Of a stretch of DNA of 64,000 bases, positions 24,050 through 35,289 are shown one piece after another. This DNA comes from Salvia splendens (lineage: Eukaryota > Streptophyta > Magnoliopsida > Lamiales > Lamiaceae). How positions within the stretch are numbered: position 1 is the first letter of the stretch; every line of letters begins with the position of its first letter. Made by a program: the position numbers and the translations under genes. Where the stretch lies: contig NC_056032.1 in NCBI RefSeq assembly GCF_004379255.2, positions 26,447,322 through 26,511,321 on the forward strand, given 5' to 3'. The notes under the pieces were generated by a model. The model was not told the DNA's origin. It worked only from the letters and a program-made list of their open reading frames with translations, and did no database searches.

Positions 24050-24690
24050 TTGTCAATAGTTGTATGTCATGTATTGAACTTTGGTTTATTATGACTCAGT
24101 TTAACATTAATTTTGCATGACCTATATATCCATCTAGTATGACCCAAGTGAATACATTAAGTTTTTGGCGTATAAAACACTAGTTTTATATGATGACTCT
24201 AATGTTGCCTAAATATGACCCAATATACCCACATAATGATATGACATATAAAATCGTTTAGTATGACCCAAAAGCATAATTAATGTTCTTAAGAATTGTT
24301 TTTTCATGATTCAATCGTTATAGCTTTTTTAATATGTTAAAAACTTGCATAGAATCGTGTTTTTTTTAAATATGTTCAAAACACGAGAATATTCTTCGTT
24401 CGTACTACTAATAAGTTTTTTGCATGCAAACATATATATCTAATAGAATGAGTCATTTTGGTTTTTTGTAGTTTTACGCTATGCCTCATGTGTCAGTATA
24501 TTATGACACAGATTTACCTAACAATTCTATGACACACATTCACTATATATTACAAGAAACAATAGGGTCATTTTGGTTTTTTGTAGTTTTACGCGATGCC
24601 TCATGTGTCGGTATATTATGACACAGATTTACCTAACAATTCTATGACACACATTCAATATACATTACAAGAAACAATAGGAAAGCATTT
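24050..24690 (+). repeat. TATGAC-type motif region with a 117-bp tandem duplication, 3' of MULE2 transposase
   Basis: Words such as TATGACCCAA, TATGACACA and TATGACCTAT recur many times in the sense of the upstream transposase. A unit beginning RGTCATTTTGGTTTTTTGTA is duplicated in tandem at about 24450-24566 and 24567-24683, with few differences. Confidence 0.85.
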
Positions 24691-26269
24691 AAAGGTCATT
24701 TTAAGGGAATTTTTCTCAGCTTATAGATGAAACAATATGTTGTACCAATGACATCCACCCGCTGAATAAAACATGATTAAAAAACAAGAGAAATACTATC
24801 TTTGGTGAAATGAACAAAATGATCCACTAATGTAAGTTACGACATAACCATTTGGCGAGATCCATAGTTTGCTATCATGTTTTCTACGTTGATTTTTTTT
24901 TCTTGTTCTCCTTTGCATAATGTTTAGATGCTCCCTCTTTATTCAGAAACGCGCAGTGATTATTTCCTGCCAACATCAACACATGGTTGTATTTTGCTCG
25001 TAAATATTGAAGCACACCTTTGTTTTTAGTCGATAGTTCACAATTTCATTGACCCTCTCTTTCACCCATGTAGACTTCTAGGTGTCTAAGAAAATAAACC
25101 GCGCTGTCATCAACATTGTTTGTCGTTCTCCAACTTATTTTCAACCTCTGAATAGGTACGTTAATCACTGATTTGCAATGATTGTGACAACCAATCATTG
25201 CTAAATACTTACAAAAGAACGTCCTCTGTAAAACTTGCAATGTGTTAGTATCTACAACAATTAAGTAGTACTGTGACGAGTAATGTGTCATCCATACCAA
25301 TGCCTCTGGAATACAGCCGTAGGTGAATCGCAAGTCATGGTCTTCTCCATCTTTACAAGCATCTATAATCACCACTGCTTTTCGTTTGAAATAGAAGCAC
25401 ACAGTGTAGTACCTTTTTGAAACGCAGAATGCAAAGAAAACCTATATTTTCATAGTATGTTAGACAGTTTTAAAATTATGAGTGGAGGCCTTTCTCAAAT
25501 TAAATTGCAATTCTATCATGGATGCAACAACAACATACCATATCTATGTCCCCCCATTTCAAGTGTGGTATTTCGCTGACTTCTTTGTCAATGTTTGAGG
25601 AAAATTCATCTAGTTTGTCCTCATCATCAACTTTTCCATTAGTCTCCACAACCGTGTAAAGCTACACATGTTTATATCAGAAGAGTTAGTCCACAAATTC
25701 ATGTTAAAAAATCATGGTTTAGGTTAACTCACTCCAGGGTAGGTTGTGACAAATAGCCTTTTTGGAGAAGTGACCGATTTCAAAGCTTCCATATGGTTGA
25801 GTACAGAGCAGAAGACGCTAATTATTCCACTAGAAACCTCATGATGCGGCAGTAACGAACAAAATTCCAAAAGCATGACTTCAACAACTCGGCCATTGTA
25901 TATAATATGTTCTCTGGCATTCAAACAATTATTAATTTGTTATTAGGTCAAAGATAAAACATGTACGCTGATATCATATCACTTACTCATTTCCGTGGTA
26001 AGTGGTCATCAACCAGTAATACATAACTCGTTCATCTGGAGTAAGCTTGCATGACACTGTAACTGCTCTCTCAAGAAATGGTGAACGCAATGCATTAGAA
26101 CATCTCAAGTCTGCCTTAGGGCGAATGTTCATCTTCAATTTTTGCTAGTTGTCATGTAGCTACAATTAGACGGAATAGATCAGTTGTATGTGATGTATAA
26201 ATATAATATATGTTCAGTTTAGGCAGTACACACCCTACTACGTACAACTAAATAGATAATTACAAGTCT

Positions 26270-26655
26270 TACTTGTTCGTTTGTATAGACGACCAATTCT
26301 TTGCCTAGTTTTGGTTCTGACTTTTTATCGAAAGGTGTGACAAAATCCTCATCAACCTCATCACATTCCATGTACGCTTCCACTGCAGACTGTACAATGG
26401 CTTCCACATCGAGTTCCTTATCCTACATATTTATTACCAGAAAGGTACATAAGACGTCATACAAAACTGTAGTATTTCTTTGATAATGTAATTAAGGATA
26501 GACACATACATTAGTTTCATCCTTGCTTATAAGCTTATTATCCAAAATTGTTATTGATTTCGTTCCCGAAGCTTCCGAATAAAATTCATCAGCAGCATCA
26601 TCTCCACCGCCTTCCATGTAGTCAGCCATGGCGGATTTTACAATCTCTTCCACAT
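26270..26655 (-). repeat. Two similar exons in the MULE2 ULP1-like gene
   Basis: The minus-strand segments at ~26650-26510 (EEIVKSAMADYMEGG) and ~26407-26270 (MEAIVQSAVEAYMECDEVDE) encode similar starts followed by acidic tails. An internal exon duplication is likely; the function is unknown. Confidence 0.6.
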
Positions 26656-27479
26656 TGATAGATCCTTCCTATTTATAATACATTGCACATTTAATCAGTG
26701 TAATAATATTTGGCTGACGTCGTTCTGCTTGATATTTGGTTCATAATGGATGCATACAAGAATATATTTCAAAGCTGGAAGTACCTTTTCTAAACCCGTC
26801 TGATGTGATGCATCGCTACCACTGTTAAATGATGTACCAATTATTGGGTTGTTGACCTGGTACTCACTCTGGAACAATCATATATGTTAAGTGTTATATA
26901 TCACCTCAACAAACATGGCAGTACATATAGTTTTCGAATGACATTTTAACATTAACATTTACCTTTGATGCACACAAATGTGCTGCTCCAGAACCAACAC
27001 TTATAACAGTTTTTTCAGTGTCCGAGCTTTGAATCCTTCCTATAGTCGTGAAGCTACTAATCTCTGAAACAGACTATAAAAATGGCAGTATTAATGAATG
27101 TTTACGTATGTCATAGATCTGCAAAAATAAATGCTACATATCGTATGATAATATCATTATAGAGCCTATTTATAGCGGTCTATATCAATAAACGTAAAAA
27201 ATAATTACGCAACAATTACCTTGTTTATTCTAGCCTGTGGTGTAACAACACAATTCTGTAATTCATTTATGTTTGTTCTTTATCCTTGTTTCACACCGAT
27301 TCTTCTTGCGAGATCACCCTGCAATTCAGTTTGTTTGTCGAATAAAATACTTTGGATAATGGTATCAAAAATCAAACTAAAGAGCAATTATATGATATAT
27401 ATAAGAAAAGCTTTGATAACAAGTACACCAAACATAAAATATGTGTTTTCGGTCATACTAATTGAATTTTTAAGTCATG

Positions 27480-27720
27480 AAAACATATAGTTAAATTGGG
27501 TCATAACAAGCTGGAACTTGGTTATATGACCAACGCATTCACTGACAATGACAAAAAATTCAATGACAAATTTTGGGTCATAATAAACGGATTATAGAGT
27601 CATAATACATACGCTTAATTTGGGTTATAATAAGCAGGCCCTAGGTCATACGAATGGAGAATATGTGTTTTGGTCATATTAAACACATATTTGGTCATGG
27701 AAATAAAAGGTTATACATCG
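27480..27720 (-). repeat. GGGTCATA motif cluster in an intron of MULE2 ULP1-like gene
   Basis: Words read on + as GGGTCATAA, GAGTCATAATA and GGTCATATT recur about ten times, meaning TATGACCC in sense with the minus-strand ULP1-like gene. Sparser copies occur at 29.7-30.3 kb. This is opposite to the plus-strand copies around the transposase. Confidence 0.8.
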
Positions 27721-30700
27721 TGCCAAATGAGTATGGCCCTGGGTTCCACATTGTCACTGCATCATTACAGATTACAAAAGTCTTGTACACAATAGTGTTC
27801 AAATATTTAGTACAGGCAACTTGGTTCACCATCAAAAATTACATTGGTTTCGAGTTAGTCTTCAACTTACATTCTTTGATACAAACGAAGGATGGATGTC
27901 AAACGGTGGCCCTTCCTCAGCAAGCTGTGTAAGTTGTGCCGTAACCTTGAACATGCTCTGCACAACCTCTACAAGCTCTGGTACATTCAACTTGTCCTTC
28001 GCCAAAGCTGTCTTCACTAATGCCACTGTTTCCTCCTCATCCACCTCCACCTCGGGAATTACCCCAATCATATTGCAGACAGTTGATCCAACAATCTTCA
28101 TTGCTTCAAAGTTATGAATTACATTAGTTAAATCATTCATACTTATCAACAAATTCTTCAGCCCCCTCACAACATCTTCACTTGCTGCTGCAAATCCCTC
28201 GATTGCAATTTTCCACTGGTCCTTTTCCTCCATTTCTTCCTCTTCAAAAACAAGTATGCTTGATAGACGCGGCAGCTTGTCAGGGTCACCTCTGTCTACT
28301 AAACTTCCCCTCCCGATTGTATCGGCAGATTCAAGCTCCATTTTCTTTCTTTGCCTTAGTTTTTCGCTTGTCCAGCCAAAAACTGTCGGGAAAACGCGTG
28401 ACACCAGATGTTTTTTGTGGAAAACCTGATCCACATAAAAAGCCTGAAATTGAAGTTTAAGTTTTAAGTAGTTATAAGTCATGCTTCATGATTTGAAATT
28501 TCATACATAATGCAGATTTGTAAAAGGGAATATTCAAAACAAACTGTTTCTAAACAAAGTGTATTAGAGATCATACCACCAAGAATGCTATAGGTCCTGT
28601 GAATGGTGTATTCTTGGTAGACCTCCAGTTTTTAACTGCCACAACCAGTGTTTCGAGTACATAAGCACACCAATTGTACTCTTCCACAACCGATATGTCT
28701 CTGATCACATAGTCTATATGCGTCCGACACTTTCCATCCCCACAGAAATTAATCAGAACCGTGTCTACTATTAGAATGAAAACCTTGCGAAACCATTCAC
28801 CACCCGACTTATACTTTAAGACCTCTTTAATCAGGTCCTCCGGAAGAATACGGTCGACATTTTTTCCAATTCTTCGAGCAACCTCGTCAAAGAATGGCTT
28901 CTTTTTTTGCCTATGGATGCGGTTGATCAATGTCCCCCCGATAGGAAGCCCTAAAGTCAAGTAAACATCTTCCGGGTTAATTGCAAGCCGTTGGTTTTCC
29001 AACTGAATAGTGCAATCTACTTCCCTGAAACATTTGACCAGGTCATAGGCCATTTTCCCTGGGACCTCAGCGATACCAAAATGCCTCAACTCTCCAAATC
29101 CCATGCCTATCACTTCATTCATCTGTTCTTCGTTTAGAGCTTGTATCATCCCGATTATTTTTCGAGGACTGGTTTTGAGCTTCAAGGTTTGGTGTCTTAT
29201 TTTCTCCTCTTCTGTCTCTCCTTTTCCAACTCCCTCATGTACCTTCTCTTTCCCTTTATTCACCTTCTTTGTCTCAGGGGCCTTTATGGGCATTTCTTCT
29301 GTTTGTACTTTGTCATTCTTTTCTACTGTTGGATCGTTTGTACGCATCACAGATTCTCTCCTGCGCTTTGAACCTGTAACCATAAAAACAAATCAAATAA
29401 TATTCTTTATTGTTAATAGTATTAGTTGTCATACAATAGAGGAATACCTTTTGCCATATCAGGCGAATCGGTAACAACAACAGTCTCTTGGACATGGGAG
29501 GTATAGCCTTATCACTTCCAGATGTTTCCAAGTTCATATTTTTTAGGCTCTCCTTAGCCCTGGCTCTTTTTCTGATAATGATTTCATTTGCCTTGTTTAA
29601 GGAAAGACCAGTCCTACCTACAACCACACATTTATTGGAAAAATTAAATAGTTTTCCAGTGTCATAATACTTGCACATTGTATTCATTATGAATGTCACT
29701 TCGGTCATGACGACATTAAACTCAAAAACATATTAAACCACACAGAGATAGGTCTTAATATGTGCAATAGTCATTATATCCACAAATTAGTCATTTTATT
29801 AAAAAGTAGTGATTATTACATTACATTTGTAAAACTAGGAATTAAACATTTCAAGTGTAACATCAGTGGTTGAGTCATATTTGGATTTAATTACATAATG
29901 TGCAATGTGCAATGTAAGCATAAGAAAGAGGTTAATATTGAGTCATAAGTGTCATAACAAAACTATTGTGTAATAGACAAATCATCACAATCATAGCAAG
30001 TTATTACTATTTTTTTCATGTACATACCTTTTCCAGAATTGGATACATGTTTATCATTCTCTTTCCCTTTAGCCCCTTCTTGAATGATTCTTGTATGAGT
30101 TCCCGTATCTAAAAGGATATTTCAGCTACGTGATACTTTTACAGAAACATATTACAAACATTAAACAAAAATGACATTTATATAAACTCCAGTCTGTCAC
30201 CAAAGATCAAACTTTTTTTTTCCACAAACAATGGGTAGTACCTAACCAGCACAGAGAGGAATATATGACATGTTCCAACTTAATTCCAAGTGTCATAACA
30301 AAACAAAAGTGAATTACAGATACCATCACAATCATATCAAGTAAGTACTAGTTGGGAGCAACACGCACCTTTTCCAGAAATAGGTAAATCACCTGCGGAC
30401 TCTTTCTCTTTTTCAATTTGTAGAATGACTTTGCTATGTGTTTCCATAACTGAAACATAAATAAATTATCATATAACATTACAACAAACAAAGCATATAA
30501 ATATTCATTTATTCCATAACTCTTTTCACATATATGGCATACTTATTCATCAGTAATTAAAGAGCAGAGCTACAATAAGGTTAAAAATGTATAAATCTAA
30601 CCTTGATTTATGTCATGGATATCAGGAATGGCTTCAGTTGAGGGTTCTGTTGAATTTTCGACTTTTGGTTATGAAACAAAAAAACCCAATTAAATACCAA

Positions 30701-31437
30701 ATTCCAAAATAGAATCAAAACTACATGCATCAAAATACCAGAATTTGGTATCGTATTTCCTGTCGGAGCTTTTGGGATCCATGGTAGCTTTTTCTTCGAG
30801 GACGTTCTCTGATAAACTACGTGAACAACAAACTGAAGTTATTAATCGGCCAGATTTTGTCAACTTCAAGCCATGGGTTACAACATCTTACTTACCTTTT
30901 CTATCATGAGTAGCGGATCCAAATGCTCTAGTGTTGACCATGGTTGAATCAGATGTTTTCTTCCCCTTCTTCGTCGAGTTTTGGATTCGAACTAGGTTTT
31001 TGGTCGAGGAAACGGTTTTTCTGGCAGAGGCAATTTTTGGTGCAGGCGACGATGAAATAGTGGAGGGGATGACTAATTTGTAGAGCTTCGTATCGTTTGG
31101 GCGATTCGGATGCCAAGAAGATTTGGGTGTTTTTAGAGCAGATTCAAGGGTTTGGGCTTTATTGAGTTCAGATTTTGGTGAGAGAGACAAATTGAATGGC
31201 ACGGGAACCGAAGAATCAGATTAATAACGTGTTGAGTAATGATCCCAATTAATCCGCTCTTAAAAAACGGAAGGCAGTTGTTTATATTTTATATACCTAA
31301 ATTACCCTTACATGACACAGAACACTCCTATTATGACCCAAAGAAATCGTTCACAACACCATATCGTGGCCATTCATTTCTAGATCTCACAGTCTGTATT
31401 TCTTTACATAAGGGCTTCTTTTGGTAGATTAAAACCC

Positions 31438-31454
31438 TATATATATATATATAT
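31438..31454. repeat. Short (TA)n tract at MULE2 right border
   Basis: This TA microsatellite lies between the end of MULE2 and fragment F. Confidence 0.85.
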
Positions 31455-31674
31455 ATCAATAAAGAGTGAAAAACTTGTTAAAACTTATCAACACCCATTC
31501 GGTAAATCCAAATGAATAAAAAAATGAAATTAAATGTCAATAAATAGTGAAAAAAATAGATTTTGGAAGGAAAATCAAACAAATACCAGGAGTACAAATG
31601 TCAATACGTTTGAAAACTAGGGTTTTTAGCTGTAAATCTCACCTTCAGACGACTCTGCCGAAGCTTGCCCACGC
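31455..31674 (-). mobile_element. Fragment F, related to the left part of MULE3
   Basis: On the minus strand this contains TTCATTTGGATTTACCGAAT and GGGTGTTGATAAGTTTT, close to the start of MULE3 (TTCGTTTGGATTTACAGAAT, GGGTGTTGATAAGTTTT). It may be the other inverted end of MULE3, separated from it by the E and MULE2 insertions, or a separate copy. It is cut on the right by the Athila-like LTR. Confidence 0.5.
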
Positions 31675-31985
31675 TGTCGGACAGAACTCATGAGGCCATG
31701 ATAAGTCGTATTCTAGGCCTTGGTTACTAGTCAGTATGATGTGTATAATTGGAATATATCTGCAAAACAGTTGCTAAAGTGTGCAAGGAAAGTGTTCTAG
31801 TCAGTATGGAAAAGCTCGGATAACTCAGGTGAAAAGGGCGTCAGAATGTTGCTATACTGACCAGTATGCATTCCAAAAAGGCTCGAGATGGAGAAGAAGG
31901 ATTGCTGGGAAGATCAGCCACATGTAAGGGCAAAAGGGTCATTTCGCGAAGAGAGTCTACCCTAAAAATCAAGGGCAGGCCTCCC

Positions 31986-31992
31986 TATAAAA
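31986..31992 (+). promoter_or_regulatory. TATA box of Athila-like LTR
   Basis: TATAAAA lies in the context CTCCCTATAAAAGGAAGCC, in the expected place within an LTR. Transcription would run towards the gag fragment. Confidence 0.6.
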
Positions 31993-32263
31993 GGAAGCCA
32001 CTTGGAGAGAGAAAGGGGGATCGATCATAGAGAACTTTTAGGAAAAACACTCTTAGTTAAAGTAGTTCTCTCTCGGCAGACCAGTCCTACAGCATTGTCC
32101 TACATCTTCTCGTTCCTCGCCACAGCCATGGTCACCAGAGAGTTTCATCAGTCTGCCGGAGATCCACCGTCCTTCGTTCCAGCCCGTTTGTTGCGTAGTG
32201 ATAGTAGTTTCATCGCCCGGAGTGGTAAAACAATCTTTATTTGCTTTCTTAGTTAATCGCACT

Positions 32264-33180
32264 TTGTTTTCTTGCGTTGGACCTGTTACACTTTCAGTTT
32301 CCGTTTGCTTACTTTGAAGTCTTAGTTGTGATCTAAACGTTTTATGATATGAAGTAGTTTTTGTGCATCGATTCCTGTTTGATTCTGTTTCTTTCTGCCC
32401 AGATAGCTTAGATCTAGTTGTTACGGTAATTTTCAAGTGTTGCGAGCATGTTTTTATTTCCGAATTGATAGATCTGAGTTCATGAGTTTAGATAGCTGTT
32501 AGATTTTAGATCTGAAATGGTTAAGTGTGAAAGCCTAGTTTACGTGATTTCTGCCAGCTTGCATGTCACCCAGTAAGCTTAATTCCAGTTCCGATAGTTA
32601 ATCTTTAGATTTGGAGTTTTAATCGTAGATCTGTTCTTGTGAAGTTGTTAATATTCATTTCTCGTCCATGAATCTGGGTTTGTTAATCTGAGTTTATTCA
32701 TGTTGAAGAACAAGACATCCACATCCAAGTTTGGGACCACTTTTACTTTTTAGTTACTTTTTGCTTTTGTCCTATACTTTTCTCTACTTTTTCTGCAGGT
32801 ACCCTACTGATCTGTCAGCCTAGTCACCTAACTACCACTTATTCTCTGATATTCCGTTTAGCCTTTTATAATAACCCCGTACCTTCCACATATTTTCTGA
32901 AACATAATGTTCCCTACTCTCACGTACACAGCTACATGTCGATCATATTTTCTTACATTGGACCTGTTACACTTTCAATTTCTGTTTGCTTACTTTGAAG
33001 TCTTAGTTGTGATCCAAACGTTTTTATGATATGAAGTAGTTTTTGTGCATCGGTTCCTGTTTGATTCTGTTTCTTTCTGCCTAGATAGCTTAGATCTAGT
33101 TGTTACGGTAATTTTCAAGTGTTGCGAGCATGTTTTCATTTCCGAATTGATAGATCTGAGTTCATGAGTTTAGATAGCTG
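32264..33180 (+). repeat. 681-bp tandem duplication within the Athila-like LTR
   Basis: The run ACCTGTTACACTTTCA at 32281 recurs at 32962, followed by ~220 bp of near-identical sequence ending at GATAGCTG (33180). The downstream part of the unit (GCAGGTACC...ACATGTCGATC, 32798-32945) recurs at 42710-42862 beyond the copia insertion. So the copia element lies in the second duplicate. Confidence 0.85.
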
Positions 33181-33183
33181 GCT

Positions 33184-33814
33184 CCGCCAGCGGCTCGTCG
33201 GGTGTGGCCAGCGTCTCGGCCAGGAGCGTGCGCGGAGGCGCGGCTCTTCTCGGCCAGCGGCGAGCACCCGTCACGGCGTCTCGGCTCGTCGGGTGCCTAC
33301 GCTTCTCGGCCAAGCGCGCACGGGGCGGCGTGCGCCTTTCGGCCAGCATCTCGGCACCCGTCTCGGACATCCGAGCCATCGGGTGGCGCGAGCTCGGCCA
33401 GCGGCGCGCACGGTGGCGCGCCCGCTCTCGGCCAGCTCCAAACTTCCGCCTAGGGTTCGGCCTGGCGTCTCGGCACCTCAGCACGTTCTCGGTTGAACTG
33501 CCGGGCCACTCCATCAGCCGGGTTCCATCTGGTGCGTGTGGTCTCGACCGGCGGTGCGCACGAGCCCTACTCATCTGCGCGTCGCCCCGTGATCACGGCT
33601 CCCGGCTCCCACTGTCTCGACATCCCTACCTCGATCGCACGTGGTGCGTTCGAGCAATTCAAGTTCTTTGATTCGATAGTTCTTGAGTTCATCATGCATA
33701 AAATTAAACAAAAACACCAAGAACATGCTTCGCAATCAAATAACACATGCATACATGAATTTCACGAAATTTAAATCCAAATAATTAGAGCCAAAGACTG
33801 GCTCTGATACCAAC
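33184..33814 (-). repeat. Second copy of copia PBS and GC-rich leader
   Basis: This duplicates the segment at 40589-41210 with small indels, including the reverse-complement PBS GGCTCTGATACCA (33800-33812). It is GC-rich with degenerate CTCGGCCAGCG units, in strong contrast to its surroundings. Open frames on both strands here follow from base composition. Confidence 0.85.
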
Positions 33815-35277
33815 TGAAGGGGCTAGCAGCGGAAGCGTGCGTTCAAAACGGATCACATGAATTTGATCTATTTAGCAGATTATTTAGACAAAATCTATTC
33901 GCGTAATTATCACATATATCATGCTCATAACTTGAATTAAAACATGCTTTAGCACATAAAATCCCTAAAACATGCTTACTACGGAATTAGCCAATTTACC
34001 TTGTTGATTCAATCAAGAATCGATGATGGCTTGCTCCGTCTCCACGTGAAGATCTTCAATACAAGACCTCGGATCTTCTGACTGGTGTCCCGGACTATAC
34101 GCTGATATTTGTGTGGGCAAATCTCACCAACGTACTAGGACTCGAATAATAGAAGACAGAACTCAGCACACGGAGGAGGCACAAATTTCTAGCTCTCTCT
34201 TTAGAGGGGGACGAAAATTTTGATAATAAATTGTTATGTTTTCTGTCTCCTTTATTCTCCTATTTATATAAGTCACATATTGGGCCCAGTCAGGGATCTA
34301 AGGAAGAATTTGGAACATGCCTCACCCAATTAGCTTTTTACTAATTAAATTGAACCCACAATTTAATATAAGCTTATATTGGAATATTACGAGCAGCCAC
34401 TATAGAAGTAATATTGCACTGCCTTCCAAATCCGAAATTACAAGTATTCCGGGTTTCCTTTAATTGCATTTGATTCATTTCCCGCGCTTAAGATGGAAAC
34501 ATCCATTAATCAATTAATGTTTGCTATAGACTTAATTAATTAACATATTTCGAATTCCAAGAGTGGACTTAGCAAGAAACTCTTATTTATTATTCATTGA
34601 GTAATCAAACTCCAACTAGCTAGGTTCCGAATAATAAAACCTCGTTTCGAGCTCCTCTTGTGGATGTTATCAAACGAGACTCTCCTCGCGCACGTTTCAA
34701 CATAATAGCAATCCTAGCACCTCTAGATAATGATCACCACTACCCAATATACCTGGATCGTTGGGTTACAAAAAACCCGCACCTTTGGTAATTCAAAGTA
34801 GTGGATCATCAATATCGTATGCTCAATGCTAACGTACATTGATTAAGAAATTAATTTTCAAGACCTCGTCTTTCAGTAGATAGCATAAAGACTCGTCTTG
34901 CTGTTAGATCCATTCAGTGCTATACCACACCAACGTCATCTTATTTCAATAAGGTTTAGAAATAATCGGACTGACATTGCAACCTTTCACGATAGGTAGT
35001 CTAGGCCTATCTAGGTTGTGAAATTCTTATTTTTCTTTGTTTAGAACTGACCGTGTTACCTTAAATTGGACGACGCCCACAACCGGTCTACTAAAACAAA
35101 GACTTAGACTTTGTTACGTTTGCTCATACATTTAAATATGTAATAAACAACCATTAAATGTAAAACATAACAACATTATGATAAAAATAATCTGTTGCAT
35201 TTATTGGAAAATAACCATTAGAGTTTTACAGTATCCAATCACTCGAAAGGTGATTTCTAGTATACAAAACCCTAACA
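33815..35277 (-). repeat. 3' LTR of the copia element
   Basis: On the minus strand it begins TGTTAGGGTTTTGTATAC and ends GCCCCTTCA. It is preceded by a purine-rich tract (AAGTGGGAGAT, 35278-35290). It is nearly identical to 41211-42672. A PBS-like sequence lies directly downstream, which a true outer LTR should lack. Confidence 0.9.
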
Positions 35278-35289
35278 ATCTCCCACTTA

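Larger units (their letters stand above)
24910..31202 (-). pseudogene. ULP1-like gene of MULE2 with substituted catalytic residues
   Basis: The first exon runs 31202-30899 (MPFNLSLSPKSELNK; Lys/Ser-rich). Several small exons precede 29383-28571, the intact N-terminal ULP1-accompanying domain (MGFGELRHFG, DVYLTLGLPIGG, EEYNWCAYV). The 28482-27888 exon is acidic and helical. Small repeated exons lie at ~26650-26270, and the peptidase exons run from ~26130 to 24910. Compared with the MULE1 copy, catalytic His is Arg (VSKRYYTVCF), Gln is Arg (ISWRTTNNV) and Cys is Ser (VDDSAVYFLRH, codon 25103-25105); the Asp is kept (VVIID). A stop at 25046-25048 precedes the KGVLQYLRAKYNHVLMLA tail. The fold seems kept while proteolysis should be lost. 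Splice sites are approximate. Confidence 0.8.
20806..31437. mobile_element. MULE2: Mutator-like element with FAR1-like and ULP1-like genes
   Basis: It is flanked by (TA)n on both sides. The left end GGAGGTTGATCAAAACAAG and the right end (minus strand) GGGTTTTAATCTACCAAAAG continue into a shared TATATAAAGAAATACAG / TATGTAAAGAAATACAG block, giving inverted ends of ~55 bp. It is ~10.6 kb and carries a FAR1-type transposase on + (21265-23925) and a ULP1-type gene on - (31202 to ~24910), convergent as in MULE1. Gene order is mirrored: here the transposase is on the left. Introns and flanks hold TATGACCC-type words. Both genes contain stops, so it is probably not autonomous. Confidence 0.85.

Noticed and set aside
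33119..33671. Several Arg/Ala-rich frames on both strands
   Set aside because: They arise from GC-rich leader sequence lacking stops; frames in opposite strands are equally long and no family is recognised.
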